NCBI GenBank assembly: GCA_002077065.1
Contig: NAJO01000029.1
Location: forward strand, 434,001-498,000
Source of the DNA: Cryoendolithus antarcticus
Taxonomy: Eukaryota; Ascomycota; Dothideomycetes; Cladosporiales; Cladosporiaceae
Length of the DNA stretch: 64,000 nt
Direction: 5' to 3'
Of the stretch, positions 1 through 11,443 are shown in pieces. Both the position numbers and the translations under genes were made by a program. Under the pieces are notes generated by a model, which saw only the letters and a program-made list of their open reading frames with translations, had not been told where the DNA came from and ran no database searches. Each line of letters begins with the position of its first letter. Position 1 is the first letter of the stretch.

Positions 1-1475
1 AAAGCCTGATGAGAGACAATGTCTTGCGACGGAAGCCAAAAGCGGAGCTTTTAGAGAAGAGGTGCAGGGTAGCAGTCATATATATACTGCACTCCCGATC
101 TGAGGCAGCAACAGGAAGACGGCCGAAGAAGGCGAACGAAAGGAGAAGCCACCCACCTTCAGATAAGTACCCTAGCATCGCCGACGTCGATGCATCGCAT
201 TGCCTCTATCCGCAGCATCCCTCCCATCTACGCTACACACCGGCCTCACGGGAGTCAGAAGTCAGAATGCAGCAGAAAGCAGATCGCAGCAGCGATAGTC
301 ACACGGGGAACGCGGCCCACTCTACGCGTGTCCAATCGCGATATAGACACGATTTCACGTGATGTGACTTCGTGAGTCAAAACCGAGAGTGGTTGCATGG
401 GAGCGTGGGTGCCGGAGCCTGGGCTGGGTGCGTGCTCGTTGCACGGCGTGTGAGTGCTAGGCCTAGATTGGGCTGGCGCCGTGTGGTCGTTTGATGGCTT
501 CGGTTAGCAGGGAGGGGGACGGCGAATTTCTCCGAGGTGTCGTGGCGAGGAGGCCGCCTTGCTGACGAAATCGCATTGTAAAGGCGTACTCGTAGACTTG
601 CCTCGATCTGTAGTCGATGGTATCGATGTCTTCGTAAGGGTGGTGCACATAGGCAAAGTTGCCTACGAGGTGCAATGTAGATGCAATGCGATGCGATGTG
701 ATGCCGGCCAAGGCAGGCTGACGCTACTCAGCCGCCGCTAATGCACGACCTTCAATCCCTTGCGTTCCTGCATCTTGCTGCCGAGAGAACATCAGACGTC
801 GGAGGGTGGCCATTCGAGGGCAACTTCCTTCACATACTGATCATGCCTCCGCGTTGTTACACGTAAAGCCCGAACGAATTGCTATCACGCTCGTCAAGGA
901 TGACGTTGATGCCGCCAAATGAGGGCCACATCAGATGTCTACCCACTTTCTTAATCACATGCCCACCAGGCAGCTGTAAAGTCCTAAAAAGCTCCAACAA
1001 AGAGAGGTTCGCCCTCAGCGACTGCAGGCCGAGTGTGGGCTTACGCAGCATTGTTAGCATGGGCAGCCAGAAGTCCCTATGCCGCTGCACAACGGCAGGG
1101 TAGCATTTTGACTTCATATCAGCAGCCGATACGCTGCGCAATTGATGACTGCCTTGTCGTCTATCTGGGCGGGACCAAAAATTGGACCACCAGCGAAGGT
1201 TGCAACAGATACCCAGAGTCGATCCAGTCTTTTGCCTTGCGGGTGATGAGTTCCTGCTGTTTTCGCTGGTTAGCCAAAGCCAGGGAAGCTGAAAACGCGG
1301 CGTTGGCGATTTTGAGACACAGCATTGGAAGGTGCGTCCGCCTTACTGACTGTTGACTGATCTCATGAGCTACCTACATATACCCTAGTCACATGAAAAA
1401 CGACGAGCTACTCGATCGTTAGTCACACGTCAGATACAGCTGATACATCTCAACACGTGATCCCAATAATCCAGG
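1..1475. other. intergenic, no supported gene
   Basis: Only short overlapping open frames on both strands, with no recognisable domain, no consistent splice structure and no tRNA-like fold that I can see. A small imperfect run of ATGCG/ATGTG units lies near 682-702. The end next to 1475 should hold the promoter of the downstream ubiquitin-like gene. Confidence 0.6.
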
Positions 1476-2974
1476 ATGGCCGCCGATCCACCACAGCTTC
1501 AGATCAGCTTGGGGAAGCCCGATCACTTGTGTGACTGCAACGATGTGGTCAGGTTTCGCCGTGAAGATCTCGCCGAACCGGACCCACAGGACCGTGATAT
1601 CTCCTTCCAGCGCACCGTCCGAGTCAGTGAAGACAACAGCATCAACAATCTTCCGCCGAGTCTGGGGACCTTCCCGCTGTTCGAAACGAAACATCATGCT
1701 GCTACACTACCCAAGGGAGCTGTTGCGAAAGGCGGCTATTTCTTCCCCACGTATCGTACGTGCACGCCTCTATGACTTAGCTCATGACCTCTTCTGACTC
1801 CATCGCAGAGCGAGAAGCGATGTGGATCAACCTCACTTCCAACGCACGATTCGCCATCAAGGTCTTCGTGGGCGGAGTCAATGCTGTCTCTGCGCAGCCA
1901 GCCATTGAGACCGAGACAACTTTACTGAAACGCATGGAGACGCTTCAACAGTCAAACTCGATGCAGGACTACGTCGTCACGCCTCAACAGCTGTGGCTAG
2001 ATGGTATTGCTCAAGGGGACGGTACAGTGCGTCAATTTGTCGCCATGCCTCTAGGCTCGGGCTACTCGGTCGAAGCACAGATCACGGGCGAGGATCACAT
2101 TGGTGGCTTCCAGATCGAAGTCATTCCAAGTAAGTGGCGATCAAGGTACCGTGCTGGCAACTCAAAGGCAGGGCCACATCGTTTAAATATCAAGGTCAAG
2201 ACACTCACTGGCAAATTGCTTGCCTTGCAAGTTCATGTGGAGTGCACAGTAGACCGCCTGAAGGGAATGGTTGAAGATATGGAGGGCATACCTCCGTGTA
2301 ATCAACGCTTCATCTATAACGGAAAGCAGCTCGAGGACGGTTAGTTTCCAGAGCTTGGCCCTACCCAGGGATCGTTGGCTGACTTGCACAGGCCGTCTGC
2401 TCACGGATTATCATATCAAGGAGGTACTGTAAATCGCGATGCAGCTCGACCATACAGGACTGACCGAAAACAGGGAACCACCGTCCACTTCGTGCTGCGT
2501 CTCCGTGGCGGCGGAGGCGATCTGCCAATGGGCATTGCCGCTGGTGGCCTCATCAAGCAGACTATTGGCAAAGACACCCACGACCCGTCCGGTTGGCAGC
2601 CAGAGTCTGGCACGATCTTAAAGTTCACCATTCTGAACTCCGAGGCCTTCAAGCAAGTCACTGGCCAGGATCCGCCCGAGACCCCAATCACCGTAAAGAC
2701 GTACGCCATGCACGGCTATCCATACTTCTCCCTGCTTGTTGAGAAGCCGTCTGGCATCTTTGGTAACTTTTCGGTTGTTCATTCCGTTGCTGCCAAAGAC
2801 GCCAATGGAGAGGTTACAGAGGAGAAGAGCAAGGTGCTGGCGGAGATCACGAAGGGTCTGAATATGCCCCTCATCCTGCTTGGTGCGAATGGTCAGCGAG
2901 CCCCATTTCGCCCGGTTAGTAGGATGGTGCAAGAGATTGAAGAAATGGCTCGTGCTGTTCTTGCACGCAAGTAG
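1476..2974 (+). CDS. protein with internal ubiquitin-like domain
   Basis: Four exons: 1476-1755, 1809-2339, 2392-2423 and 2474-2974 (447 aa). Donors are GTACGT, GTTAGT and GTACTG, and all joins keep phase. The N-terminal half (about 1-200) matches a conserved fungal module; readable landmarks are REAMWINL after the first splice and RQFVAMPLGSGYSVEAQ further on. A ubiquitin-like domain follows at about 219-294 (IKVKTLTGK, EGIPP, GKQLEDG, DYHIKEGTT, ending LRLRGGGG). The last 150 residues (MGIAAGGLIKQ onward) also recur in such proteins. The ubiquitin part sits in the middle, so it is not a polyubiquitin precursor; whether the double glycine is ever cleaved is unknown. Molecular function is unknown. 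The ATG at 1476 is the first good start; an extra 5' exon cannot be excluded. Confidence 0.82.
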
Positions 2975-3285
2975 CAGGATGGTTGAAGGAGAGAAGTGCG
3001 TCTGTGGTCAGAGGTCCAGCGACCTCGCTCTACCAGGTTCGAGTATAGTAGCTCTAGAGGTATGCAGCAACCCCGGAGAAACTGCACGTCTAATTTCGTC
3101 TACCAAGTCTTTCAATTGCACGTGTTATCTCGAAGCACATGCTGCCCAAGGCACGTGCTGTCCTCGTGTCATAAGCTCGTGCATCATCCGGCACAAGCTT
3201 GCCAAAAGGACCTTCACAATCTAACCTTTCCCTCTCTTCATCACCCCCTCACCATCATCTCCTTCCTCCCTCGAACTTCGCTCCC
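2975..3285. other. convergent intergenic spacer
   Basis: Space between the 3' ends of two converging genes. It holds pyrimidine-rich stretches around 3227-3280 and nothing coding that I can support. Both 3' UTRs and polyadenylation sites are expected here. Confidence 0.5.
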
Positions 3286-6200
3286 TTACGCTCCCTCAGC
3301 CACAGTGCCCTTGACCAGCACAAACGAAATCGCCATCACTCCACCCACGAACATCAGCGCATATAGCATGCTCACCACAAAGAACCACTGCCCAGCATCT
3401 CTCTTTCTGCGCTCCGCCATCCCCACATCCTCACCATGACAATGGCACTTCATGAGATGATCGAGCGAGCCACGACTGTACATGTAGCATGTGATCGGGT
3501 TAGTGAGTGAGGCCCAGTAGTAGCGATCGGAGAGCTTCGCCTGCCGAGCACGGATGTAGCTCGAGCGGAACCAGCGTGGTGGTGGGTGTAGTGTAGGCGC
3601 GTCTGCCCCGACGGAGGTGAGCGCCATGCCCGAGTAGCGAAGCGCTCTACGCGGCGTAAGTGAGCGAGCTGGCATTTGTGGCGTAGCAGCCGAGCGTATG
3701 GTGTGGAAGTTGCGGGACGCCTCGTGCATATCGCGCTCGGTGAACGCGTAGTTGATGTTTGAGGTCGGAGAGCCCGCGAGATTGAGAGGGCGCATTGCTG
3801 TTTGACCGCTGATAGCGGCGCGGAAGCGACGGCCGGCACCATGGAAGCGTGAGGGAGTGCGTGGAATGGACGACATGTCCTGTAGCTCTGTCCCAATGAC
3901 TGCTTCGGCGTTGCGGCGAGCGCTGGTATTGGCAGCCGGAGCTGAGGTTTGGACAGGCAAGATAAGATGTTCGGGTCGATCTTGCTCGAAGCCCACTCTC
4001 CCATTCAAGATAGACGCTGAGCGACGAATCTGCAGCGTCTGCGCGGTATTGGATGAGTCGCGCCACTGCAGCTGGCTGTCATCTGCTGTGTCCACTGTAT
4101 CCGCTGTGGGTGTCGCCGCACCGAGAAGGCGGCGCTTGTCATTCTCAATGTGCACGCTGTCCATGATGGCGCTGTGCTCGCCTCGCTCATTTGCACTACA
4201 CTCGAGCTTCTTCCGCACGCGCTCGAAGACGCTTTGGACGGGTTCGCGCAGCGCATCAGTAGCGTCCTGGACCGGTTCGCGTGCTGCGCAGGCGGCCTTG
4301 TAGGCGTCGTCTATGAATTTGACGGCACGTTCGTGCGCTTCGTGCTGCTGTCGTCGCACAGTCTCGAGTCCAGCGTCGTTCGGGATCTGCAGCCAGAGCA
4401 TCCCCTGATTGGCGCAGTTTTGCTTCGCCTCTTTAATGAGGACGCAAAGCGGCTTCATGTTGCGTACAGCAGCGCGATCAGTCTGGCGCTGCTCATGGGT
4501 TGTCCGGTCTGATGAAACCTCAACTAGACGCTTGTCCAGATCTTGGGTGAGAACTTTGTTCTTACACTGCAGCAGGAGGTACTCCAGGATGGCGTACGTG
4601 TCAGCTGTCTCTCTGTCACTAACATGATCGTCTCCAGGTCTGATTGTAGCATCTGATGGCAAGCGTGGTACCGGAGGGATGGCATCGGGATTCGACAGAG
4701 CACTCCAGCGAATGTCCTCGCCGCAGTGGCTCGTGTTTGCGTAGCTTTCCTCGCTCGGGCGAGGCGGATCTGGCAATTGAGGGAAGCCTTGAGTCGCCGT
4801 AGTCACCCAGCTAGGTTCTCGATGCGCCGGGTCATGCGCAATGTCTTCCAGGAATTTCAAAAGTCTGCCCGGATCTAGGGGTGTTCCGGTGGACCGTAGA
4901 GACGACGCGGAAGCATCTGGATTCGCTCGGGCTACAAGGGGAACATCCTCAAAGCCATCATAGTGTGGGCTCGCTCGCCTACTACGAGCCTCCTCGGAAA
5001 TCGTGATCATGCTCTGCTCTGTGTTGCTGCGCTTGGGTGCAGGGCGCATCAGACCAGCCCCAAGTTGGGCGTACGTGTGAGGCGCGAAGATCGGATCCGT
5101 CAGCTGGGTCGTCAAGTTGAGCAGCTGGTTCGTGTCGTCATAAGTACGCTCACTGGTGGGCAATTCGGACGTCCCGTGATCTCTGACCATGCCACGAGTG
5201 TAGGGTGAAGCCATTTGGGCATTGGATGAGGTACGTGAGGCTGCTAGGCGCGCAATGTGATCTGCGTAAGCCATTAGAGCCGGCGTGCCTTCGGGGGATT
5301 CTGCTCTCGCAGTGCGCATATCTTCGTAGAACTGTGACGTTGAAGACGCAGTTGAGGCAGTATCATCCGTACCTTGTCCTTGCCGGCGCCGGTGAGCAGT
5401 TGTGTCAGTAGTCATCTGGCCATACAAGCCCAGTATACTATTCAATGATTCACCCTCGCGGGTATCGGCGTGATCTCCATTATGGATGTTTCTGCGCAAG
5501 ACAGCTCGTAAGTGATCTCAAGAAAAGGAAACGATGTCTTTTGACAACATACGCTTGGGTCGAAGTGACCTCTTCCTCCTGTTGCGTAACTTCCACCCGC
5601 TCTTCGTGCATTGGCGCAACTTCTGATTGCGCTTGAGGTCGGACTTCGTCAGGTCTGTACAGCTCGCGTCGCATGTGGCGATTGGCAGAGTCGCGCGCGC
5701 CTTCGGTGGGCCGTAGATTCTGGCGTGCCGAAGACATATCGCTGTAGTACGTTGCGGAAGGACTAGCCAGTACTCATTAATATACAAGACTTCATATGCC
5801 ATGATAGCGTCACTTACGTCGTCATGCTCGACTGCTGGAAGTAATCCTCGAGTAGACCGTCAATCTCGCCTGGGGTCTCGAAGCCAGAAGGTCCTAGCAG
5901 AAGCGAGGCGTGAGGGTTGACAACGTCAAACGATGCACCTGTAGCTGTCAGCTTGTTGCGTCGATAACGGAGATGACATCTTACTCACCACGATAGTGTA
6001 CTTGTGCTCGAGTCGGGGAGTCGAGGCGTCCTAGAATTACATAAGTACAGGCGACCGAGGGAATCGGCGTCAATGATACAGACCAATGTCCCCGTACCAC
6101 TCGTTTCCTGGTGGCGCGGGAAAGCGATACTTGGACAAGGTGTACCTTGCTGTATCTTCTTTCTGTTTCGTTCGCAGGCTGTCTTCTCTGCTGGCGGACT

Positions 6201-7149
6201 CGGAGCTTACACCTTGAAAGTGCACTGCTCTACCTGATCGCTTTCGCTGATGCGCAAAGAGGGGCTTGACTTCGACCCCAGGAACTAGTACTTGATGATA
6301 ATCAAGCTGTCGGGGATGAAGTGGGTAAGCTGGAAGTGGGGCTTGCGCTCCTTCCATGTATTTTGTGCTGCCTGGTGATGGGTCTGGGTAATTAGAAGGC
6401 CGTTGAGGAACCTGTTCGCTGCCACTGCTGCCGCCGCCGCTCACGTTGACGACTGCGTGTACCTCCCAGGGACAACGCTCGTCGGAATGAGGAAGGCGCT
6501 TTGCTCGCCTCAAGTTCAACTCACGTTCTTGTCGCCACGCTTCGCTCACTCGTTCACCACGACACACCCGCCCAAAACCGCCAACGGCGGAGTCGTGCAC
6601 GCCAACAGGCGTCCAAGTAGGCGAGGACTGCACAGTCGTGCAGCTCGATGATAATGAAGGCGATGATGGTGGAAATCGAGGTGAGGGTGTCTTTGGTAGG
6701 TGTTGTCGAAGTGAAGTCGCGATGTGTGTCGCTTCAGCATGCGGAAGGAGGGGCACCTCCGCTGAGCCGCTAGGCGGCCCCGGCGGGGCTTCGAAACTAC
6801 TGCCGCTTGAGCCAATGTATATGGCGGTTGGTCTTTGGCGAACATGCTTCGTCGCAATCTGCCTGGGTACAGACTGCTCATACAGCTCACGTCGTTGCCG
6901 GGGAGGTGACCATCTGTGTGTTTGTCGAGGGTCAGGTGTTGGCGGCCGCTCGGGGAGACTATGCAGTCCTGGCGATTGTCGATGGGTGCGCAGTTCGGAC
7001 GCACTGCTCCGCATGTAGTCGACCATGAGAGGTGTCGTACTTAGTGACATATTCGTCGGGCCTCGAAGATGTGCACTGTGGAGTGGGAAGGAGTTCCGGC
7101 GGCGCAGATGGCTGGAGGATTGGGAGTAGTTCTGAAAAGACGCTGACAT
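3286..7149 (-). CDS. large disordered tail-anchored membrane protein, unknown function
   Basis: Five exons on the minus strand: 7149-6084, 6030-5989, 5938-5818, 5741-5553 and 5491-3286 (about 1207 aa). All phases agree; the donor at 6083 (GTCTGT) is the weakest site. The first ATG in the long frame is at 7149. The N-terminal third is rich in Ser, Pro and Arg. The short exons carry the best-looking conserved stretch, from RAQVHYRGASFDVVNPH to ETPGEIDGLLEDYF, which I recall from unnamed Dothideomycete proteins. The central part is polar and mostly disordered, with a possible helical segment around residues 800-900. The C-terminus has a Cys/His-containing stretch (CHCHGED) and then one hydrophobic segment (about 1176-1198) just before the end, as in a tail-anchored protein. 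No enzyme motif is visible. Confidence 0.7.
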
Positions 7150-8726
7150 GCCCTGCGACTTGCGCCCTTGGGAATCTAACACACTGCTCCAGAGTTCAAA
7201 TCCAACAGATCCTGATCATAGCCGTCCAGTCCGGAGGCAATGCGTACGCTAGATTGCAAATCAAAGGAACCCGTCTTACTCCATCGTTTTAGGCTTCATA
7301 ATTCCATCGCTTCAGCATGAATGCCACACCAACACTTCAAAGCAGAAGGCACGGATATAACACAAACGAAACAAGGAAAGGCCACACTCCCATGTCAACA
7401 CTCCATCCGGTCTCCACAGGGCAAGTCCTGTGACCCCCAGACAAACTCGGTCAGAAGCCACCACCCAAATTCCCGGACCGGCTCCATCGCCACGACCAAA
7501 GCATCCACTAAGACCACATCTGAGACAAAGACCCTCCACTGAAGAGGAGCAGACGCGTGCAAGTACTTGAACGCACACGAACGCAACACGCACAGCTCTC
7601 CGAACGGTGAAGTCGCCAGAAAGTCGTCGACCAATCACTTCATTATCGGGACCAGCCGGCGTCCGCCCGAGCAAGGATTGCGCAACCTCAGAAGGGAAGA
7701 AGCGCAGGAATGTCTACCTCTACTCGCCACAGCTCGGCCAATGACCGTGATGAGACGCAGAGATGGCGTTCGAGTGCGTAGGGCTGCATGATGCGGGTCA
7801 TGCTTGTTCGCATCCAGTGTGCGTGGCGCGAACGTCAACGGCCAATTGGGGCTGTGTTTTGCGAGTGGATCGGGTGGCGAGCTCTACCACTGGATCCCCA
7901 TTCGCTGCTGGGAGCTCGTAAGAGAAGGAAACAACGGTACCTTCGACAGGTGAGCAGGGATGGTGCCGTGCATGAGATCCGCAGAAGCGAACGGTTCGCG
8001 GCCTGGTGATCATTGCATGTCCAATGGCAGAACGAGGATGCTGCTGTCTCAGGCCGTCAACGAGGCCGACATCTGGTGACCAGACGGGTGGCAGCCAGTG
8101 AGAAGCCTGCAATGTCATGTGTGCATATACCCTCTCGAAGCATTGCTGGGATGCGAGTGGGTACGACGAGCTCACATGCACAGTTGACCTTCAGAATAAC
8201 GCCGCCGACCTACCTGGGCAGCATACGTAATGAGGATGCAACGAATCAGCAGAAGTATCTTCCCCTCATCGGAACATTGGCAGATTTGAATGCCTGTCAA
8301 ATGAAGTCACGACGACGGTGTCGTGACCTGCCGCGCTGATAAGATATAGATTGCCACTCGGCGACACGCAGACAACTATCGGGCGGCAAACCACTCTTAA
8401 CACAGCAACCGATCTGTAGGTTCTTCAGGAAAGACCTCGTGTCCACTAGTGCAACTCCTCTCCTCCTCAATGGAGTCAATGCACGCGCGATCTCATTGAT
8501 TCCCACTTGCATTACTTTAAGCATGTAGTGCCTTGGAGCGTTATGAAGTTGCAATACGTAGTATAAGACGACAAGAGGAAGTGGCATAGGAGAGTCTCGT
8601 ATCCGCTTCGATTCTCACGATTTCTGAGCGGACACGCATGCAAAGCCCATGACATCCTCAATCTGACTGGTGGCCGCCCTCTGCACTGTTTAGAGCCTGG
8701 TCCAACTACTTGCTAATCAAGCAGAC
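7150..8726. other. intergenic, no supported gene
   Basis: About 1.6 kb with only short frames lacking domain signatures. A 120-codon minus-strand frame (7312-7674) has a Cys/Gly/Val-rich composition typical of an antisense reading and is not accepted. The part next to 7150 is the likely promoter of the disordered membrane protein. Confidence 0.5.
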
Positions 8727-11096
8727 CTACATGAATGCCCCTTTGTTGTATTGCTGCAAAGCAATGCCTCCTATCCTCCTCTTGCTTATCTCCAGGAGTT
8801 GATAATCAATGATAACAGGGCCCTCGAATGATGTTCCGCTGCCCTCGCTCTTCTCAAAGCTAGCACTCGTACCGACCGACACGAGTACAGAGGATACATC
8901 AACGCGTGGACTGAGTGTGTCTACAGAGTGCCGATTATTAATCATGAGCCCTCGCGCAGTCATTAGGCCAATGATCATGTATACAGACCGCCGTCTGATG
9001 AGATTTCGCTTCCATATACTCTGAACAACATTCTGGCCTGCGCAAGGTATTCCTCGCTTGGCCTAAAAGTCTCAGTGATGATCTCCTTAGCAGATATGGA
9101 TACTGCATCGCTGTTCACTTTCGCAGCGCCAAAGCTGAGCGAGGTGCCGGGAATCCTGGCTACCAATCCGACTCTAGCCTCTTTGGCGCTGCTAACATGC
9201 GAGGAGAACAATTCGAAGACAGATGATCTTGCGCCTGGTACTGGTGATACATCGACATCCAAAAAGCTTTCGAGACTTGGCTTTGCCAGTATCGCACCTA
9301 GACGCATGTGGTACGGAGCACGATATTCGAAATTAGGTACCAGAATCCACGTCTTTCTCATCGAGTCGTCGATTGTACCAGGTCGTAGAGGCTTGATGTG
9401 AAAGATGTCCTCCCACTCTACCTGTCCTCGCGCCGAATCTCCGAGGATACTGCTCGCATCGGGAACGATTTCAGCTTCCGAATCTGAATCCATATCGCTG
9501 TCTCCATGATCATCCGAATTAGGATCGACATTCTCGTCGTAGTCCTTCCCGCGCGGTACGGCGTCGGCAGAGAATCTTTCCAAGTGATTGGCCATGTGTT
9601 TCGAGACCTTTTGCATATTAGGGAGTTCAGAGATGCTGATCAAGCAAAAGGGACATTGCTCCCTGTCGTCAATTAGAACTCCAGTGGATAGATCTACTGC
9701 AGCCTTGACCTGTTCGTCGTCCATATCTTGGTCTTCGCTCCAAAGGTGTGCTCTGAATGAGTCCTGGTCGAAGAGCTTCGTTTCTGGGTGATTGCGACAA
9801 GTCCAGATCGTGCGGTGAACATCTTGTTCGTGGGCCTGCCATTCGGCAAGGCTGCCATAAAGCTGGCTCTCGGTGGGACAGTCCTGATAAGTGCAAATAT
9901 ATGGCTGCAAGTCTTCAAGGATATGCTTTCTTTCGCAAGTCAGGCCTTTGACAACTCCTCGAGACACACTGTTTCCCTACCTCCATGTCTTCCTTCCAAC
10001 CTCAGATGCTGGACACAGCACAAAGCAGAACGGACAAACAAATGCCTCCTCCGTCTGCAGAACGCGTGGTGGCCCTGGGAGTAGTACCTCAATGTTATCT
10101 ATATCTCGAACCGTGCTAGCGAAGGACGCTTGTGATGAAAGGTTTGCTGCTGGCGTGTGTGGAGTGGTCTGATCTACCATGCCCGAAGCCTGGGTGTCTG
10201 AAAAGCATGTCAGATCTCTTGATCGCACAGTAACGTTATCCTCTCCTGTTTCTGGACTCTGAGAGTCCAATTCGGCATCTGGGGCGACGATCTCAACTTG
10301 CGATCATGCATTTCCCAATACGCGAATTGTCTGCGGCGAGCATCATTGGCCGAAGCCAACCGCACTTTGAGGACAGCATCTGTCGTAGGACCGTGCTCTC
10401 GCCGGTCTATACGACGCTCGTGTGCACCTAAAGCAGTTTGCTCTACGTCTTGGGAAGCGGGTAGACGGCGAAGCTCCTTCAGCAGATCGTCAATGTGCTG
10501 TTGGTCCCACGGCGAGAAATGATGTAGCACATCTTCACCTGTATCAGGATTCCGAGGAGCATAGGTCTGTGCTCATTCCCGGGCCAGTTGCCTCGAGCCT
10601 TGGCCTCGGATGAGAAGCGCAATTCGATAAAGATTGCTCACTGTAGAAGTTATCCCAACGCAGCGGATACCGATCTCGCTGTTGTCGTCATCGCCTTCGT
10701 CGCTCTCGTTCCCGGCATCATCCTTGGTATGCAGCGGGGGTCGCACTCCCGATATCACGTCGAGACCTATCACGACCACTTGGTCATCATGAACACTGAC
10801 AATACCATTTTCGTCATCAGCTTACATTGTGAAAGATCGTCTCTCAGATCTTCGAGCAGATGGAAGACTTGGGTAGCGACAATATCTGCATCTCGCAACC
10901 GCCAGTCGAGGGAAGCGTGCCCATTCTGTCGGACACCAAGGTTTCCGCACCAAACCTTGAACTTGCTATGTTGACCGGATAACAGCTTCTTGTACACGAA
11001 ATCCACGGAGGACGCTTTTGGAAATTGGTCGAATAGCCGCCAGCAGGTGGTTGACGTATCTCGCAGAGTCGTTCCAGAATACATCGCACTCTCCAT
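8727..11096 (-). pseudogene. decayed acuF-like C2H2 zinc-finger protein
   Basis: Minus strand, start ATG at 11096. Clean introns at 10767-10825 (59 bp) and 9930-9980 (51 bp). Family-typical order: N-terminal helical region (HASLDWRLRDADIV); then STVSNLYRIALLIRG; then FSPWDQQHIDD and ARRRQFAYW; then C2H2-like elements CPFCF, CTYQDC, WRKHILEDLQPYIC, HEQDVHR, CPFC and HMANHLERF; then a C-terminal domain found in many fungal proteins (IIGLMTARG, GTSFEG, QQYNKGAF). Three lesions interrupt it: an in-frame TGA at 10573-10575 between two family-matching segments with no GT donor nearby; a one-base frame change near 10295; and another near 8980, inside the conserved C-terminal motif. An 80-bp intron could bridge 10295, but only with poor sites. 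Function in the family is unknown. It is divergent from another broken gene. Confidence 0.68.
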
Positions 11097-11443
11097 TTCG
11101 GCCTTCGTATATAGCAACGTATACGTCTTGGGAGAATGTCTCGCGAAGTCGCGAGCACTGGCTGTTACCTGTATTGAAGGATGTTGTTATTGGCTGCCAG
11201 AGCTCGATGCACAGCCTGGCCATAACGAGGTACCTTGTCGTTGAATGTAAACGGTAAGATTACCCCCGCACCGAAAGTGCAGCGGTAGGTACTACATGTA
11301 CATAGCTGATGGAGGCTGAACAATGAATATCCTTGCTGGGTCGAGAGGCTTGCACTACTCGCATCTGAGGCCTTGAACGTCAAAAATTCAGGCTTGATCA
11401 GCCAGTGCATTGCTCATAACAGCTTTCGCCTTCTACTGCTATC
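11097..11443. promoter_or_regulatory. shared divergent promoter region of the two broken accessory genes
   Basis: The 347 bp separate the start of the minus-strand C2H2 gene from the start of the plus-strand DUF7580-type gene, so both promoters must lie here. No specific operator was recognised. The short distance suggests the two genes were once co-regulated; this is inferred from the layout only. Confidence 0.45.

Noticed and set aside
7312..7674. 120-codon minus-strand frame, Cys/Gly/Val-rich
   Set aside because: It has no signal peptide, no domain and no matching splice sites. Chance open frame in intergenic DNA.
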